A stretch of DNA of 15,461 nucleotides. It comes from Vulcanimicrobiota bacterium. Its GTDB lineage: Bacteria; Vulcanimicrobiota; Vulcanimicrobiia; Vulcanimicrobiales; Vulcanimicrobiaceae. The notes below the pieces were generated by a model. The model saw only the letters and a list, made by a program, of their open reading frames with translations. It had not been told where the DNA came from and ran no database searches. The DNA is taken from assembly GCA_019233415.1 (NCBI GenBank), contig JAFAMK010000069.1, positions 1 through 15,461 of the forward strand. Reading direction: 5' to 3'. Each line of letters begins with the position of its first letter. Position 1 is the first letter of the stretch. Positions 14,103-15,461 of the stretch are shown here, in pieces. A program made the position numbers and the translations under genes.

Positions 14103-14128
14103 AGGAGGGTTGCCTCATGGGCGGTTGA
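14103..14128 (+). other. Strong ribosome site followed by a three-codon frame
   Basis: AGGAGG at 14103-14108 is the most perfect Shine-Dalgarno in the window. It is followed after 8 bases by ATG GGC GGT TGA, encoding only Met-Gly-Gly. It lies between the symporter stop and the phosphatase start. It could be a minimal leader or a chance remnant. Confidence 0.35.
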
Positions 14129-14175
14129 GAGACTGCCCGGCGGGGTACTTGCTACGAGGAGTCCACGAAGAGTCC

Positions 14176-14180
14176 GAGGG
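14176..14180 (+). promoter_or_regulatory. Shine-Dalgarno deciding a TTG start
   Basis: GAGGG lies 6 bases before TTG at 14187. This favours TTG over the in-frame ATG at 14247 as the start of the phosphatase, in keeping with the helical segment (RTQERLQLLVRAGEMFH) that normally precedes a GAF domain. Confidence 0.6.
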
Positions 14181-14186
14181 TATTGC

Positions 14187-15461
14187 TTGAGCCGTTCGAT
14201 CGACCGTACGCAAGAACGTCTACAGTTATTGGTACGAGCCGGTGAGATGTTCCACCGTTCGCTCGAAGTCGACGAGACGCTCTCGAACGTCGCGCGGATG
14301 GCGGTCGAGTCGTTTGCCGACCTGTGCCTGTTCGACCTCGTCGACGAGCACTCGGACCGGCTCTATGTCACGGCTGGCGCGCACCGCGACCCGCGCGTCG
14401 AGCCGCTGCTCAAGGAGCTCGGCACGGCGATCCTGTACGACACCGACCGCGGCGTGCACCCGGCGGTGCGCGTCACCGAGACCGGGGAGCCGTTCTTCCT
14501 TCCGGTCGTCGACGACGCGGTGATCGACGCGCATGCGGTCTCGCACGAGCACGCGGAGTTCATGCGGCGGATGCGCTACCGCTCGAAGATCGTCGTCCCC
14601 GTGACGGCGCAAGGGCACGTCTTCGGCGCGCTGACGTTCGTGCGCACGCGCGACGCCGAGTCGTTCGAGGCCGACGACATGCAGGCCGCCGTGGAGCTGG
14701 GCCGGCGCGCCGGGCTCGCCGTCGCGAACGCGAAGCAGTTCCACCGCGAGCAGCACATCGCCGCGACGCTGCAGAGCGCCTTTCTCACGGAGAACTTCCC
14801 CACCCGTTCCGGGCTCGCGTTTCACGCGCTCTACCGGCCGGGCGAGGGCGACGCCGCGCTCGGCGGCGACTGGTACGATGCGTTCGAGACGACCGACGGC
14901 TGGATCGTCATGACGATCGGCGACGTGACCGGCAAGGGGATCGAGGCGGCGCGCCTGATGGTGCAGCTGCGCCAGTCGGTTCGCATCGCATCGACGCTCA
15001 GCCACGATCCGGCGGCGATCCTGAAGATCGTCAACGGCGCGCTGCTCTTCGAGCGCTCCGACGCGCTCGCCACCGCGTTCGTCGGCGTCCTTCGACCCGA
15101 GGACGACGTCCTGCACTACGCCTCCGCCGGACACCCGCCGGCCTTCGTGCGGTGGGACGACGGCACGGTCGAGGCGCTCGCGCACGGGGCACCGCCGCTC
15201 GGGATCGGGCCCGACCTCGCCTTCGAGGCGCACTCGCGCGCGATCGACGGTGGTGCGCTGCTCGTGCTCTACACCGACGGCGTGACCGAGGCGACGCGCG
15301 ACGCGATCGCGGGCGAGGCACTGCTGCGCAGCGCCTTGGAGAGCGAGGCGGCGCTGCATGCGGCGAACCCCGCCCGCTACATCGAGCGCGCCGTCGCGCG
15401 CGACCAGCGCAGCGACGACGTCGCGATCATGACGCTTCGCTTCGCCGGCCGCGACGACCAG
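14187..15461 (+). CDS. GAF-domain PP2C/SpoIIE-type serine phosphatase, C-terminus beyond window
   Basis: 425 residues are visible with no stop. Residues about 20-175 form a GAF sensor domain (SLEVDETLSNVARMAVESFA, then KIVVPVTAQGHVFGALTFVR). About 195-420 form the SpoIIE/RsbU phosphatase domain, with metal-binding Asp in GGDWYD (D228), GDVTGKG (D246), YTDGVTEA (D364) and SDDVAIM (D410, D411), plus SAGHPP. Such enzymes remove phosphate from anti-sigma-factor antagonists (STAS proteins) and so switch on stress sigma factors or other partner-switching outputs; the GAF domain should bind the signal. No STAS or anti-sigma gene is in the window, though an anti-sigma-type kinase domain might follow in the same protein. 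The start is a TTG. It is preceded by an 87-base spacer after the symporter gene. Confidence 0.93.
   Translation, partial: MSRSIDRTQERLQLLVRAGEMFHRSLEVDETLSNVARMAVESFADLCLFDLVDEHSDRLYVTAGAHRDPRVEPLLKELGTAILYDTDRGVHPAVRVTETGEPFFLPVVDDAVIDAHAVSHEHAEFMRRMRYRSKIVVPVTAQGHVFGALTFVRTRDAESFEADDMQAAVELGRRAGLAVANAKQFHREQHIAATLQSAFLTENFPTRSGLAFHALYRPGEGDAALGGDWYDAFETTDGWIVMTIGDVTGKGIEAARLMVQLRQSVRIASTLSHDPAAILKIVNGALLFERSDALATAFVGVLRPEDDVLHYASAGHPPAFVRWDDGTVEALAHGAPPLGIGPDLAFEAHSRAIDGGALLVLYTDGVTEATRDAIAGEALLRSALESEAALHAANPARYIERAVARDQRSDDVAIMTLRFAGRDDQ

Noticed and set aside
14226..15359. Minus-strand open frame of 377 codons
   Set aside because: Antisense to the GAF-SpoIIE gene, which has all its catalytic motifs. 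The antisense product resembles no domain.

Overview
The window is very GC-rich, densely packed bacterial DNA with almost no spacer sequence. Many genes overlap by 4 bases (ATGA or GTGA) and several start with GTG or TTG. Every gene looks like chromosomal housekeeping or accessory metabolism. I see no insertion sequence, phage gene, tRNA, rRNA or CRISPR array. The combination of secreted TlpA-like proteins, a flotillin/NfeD/PspA cluster and a possibly leaderless promoter would fit a high-GC lineage such as Candidatus Eremiobacterota or a relative, or an actinobacterial-type group. This is a guess from style; no phylogenetic marker is present to settle it.

Layout, left to right. (1) Positions 1-906, minus strand: thioredoxin reductase (trxB), cut off by the window edge. 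Divergent from it is a glyoxalase-II-like metallo-beta-lactamase protein with an unusual N-terminal helix-turn-helix. A secreted protein of unknown function and a 62-residue two-helix membrane protein follow on the plus strand. (2) Positions 3081-8577, minus strand, read right to left: two tandem paralogous exported thioredoxin/TPR proteins, then a short NfeD-like OB-fold reading frame with no ordinary start codon, a flotillin, and a short PspA/IM30-like coiled-coil protein coupled to the flotillin stop codon. The last three look like a membrane-stress or membrane-microdomain operon. (3) Positions 8624-9330, plus strand: a DUF4160-DUF2442 gene pair behind a recognisable sigma70-type promoter that would give a leaderless message. 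(4) Positions 9337-12467, minus strand, read right to left: a DDAH/arginine-deiminase-fold protein that lacks its catalytic Cys and His, a YfcE-like metallophosphoesterase, and an ABC-2 exporter (ATPase, then permease). They are spaced or overlapped as one operon. (5) Positions 12466-14099, plus strand: a DUF3311 protein and a sodium:solute symporter, the usual two-gene unit. Its start codon shares a CATG with the start of the divergent DDAH-like gene. (6) Positions 14187-15461, plus strand: a GAF-SpoIIE/PP2C phosphatase that runs off the right edge.

The points most worth following are the catalytically dead DDAH-like protein heading an ABC-export operon, the hidden NfeD-like gene completing an NfeD-flotillin-PspA operon, the near-identical C-terminal blocks with a Cys pair in the tandem thioredoxin paralogues, the head-to-head shared start codons near 12466, and the leaderless promoter of the DUF4160-DUF2442 pair. 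I saw no system that is clearly new as a whole.
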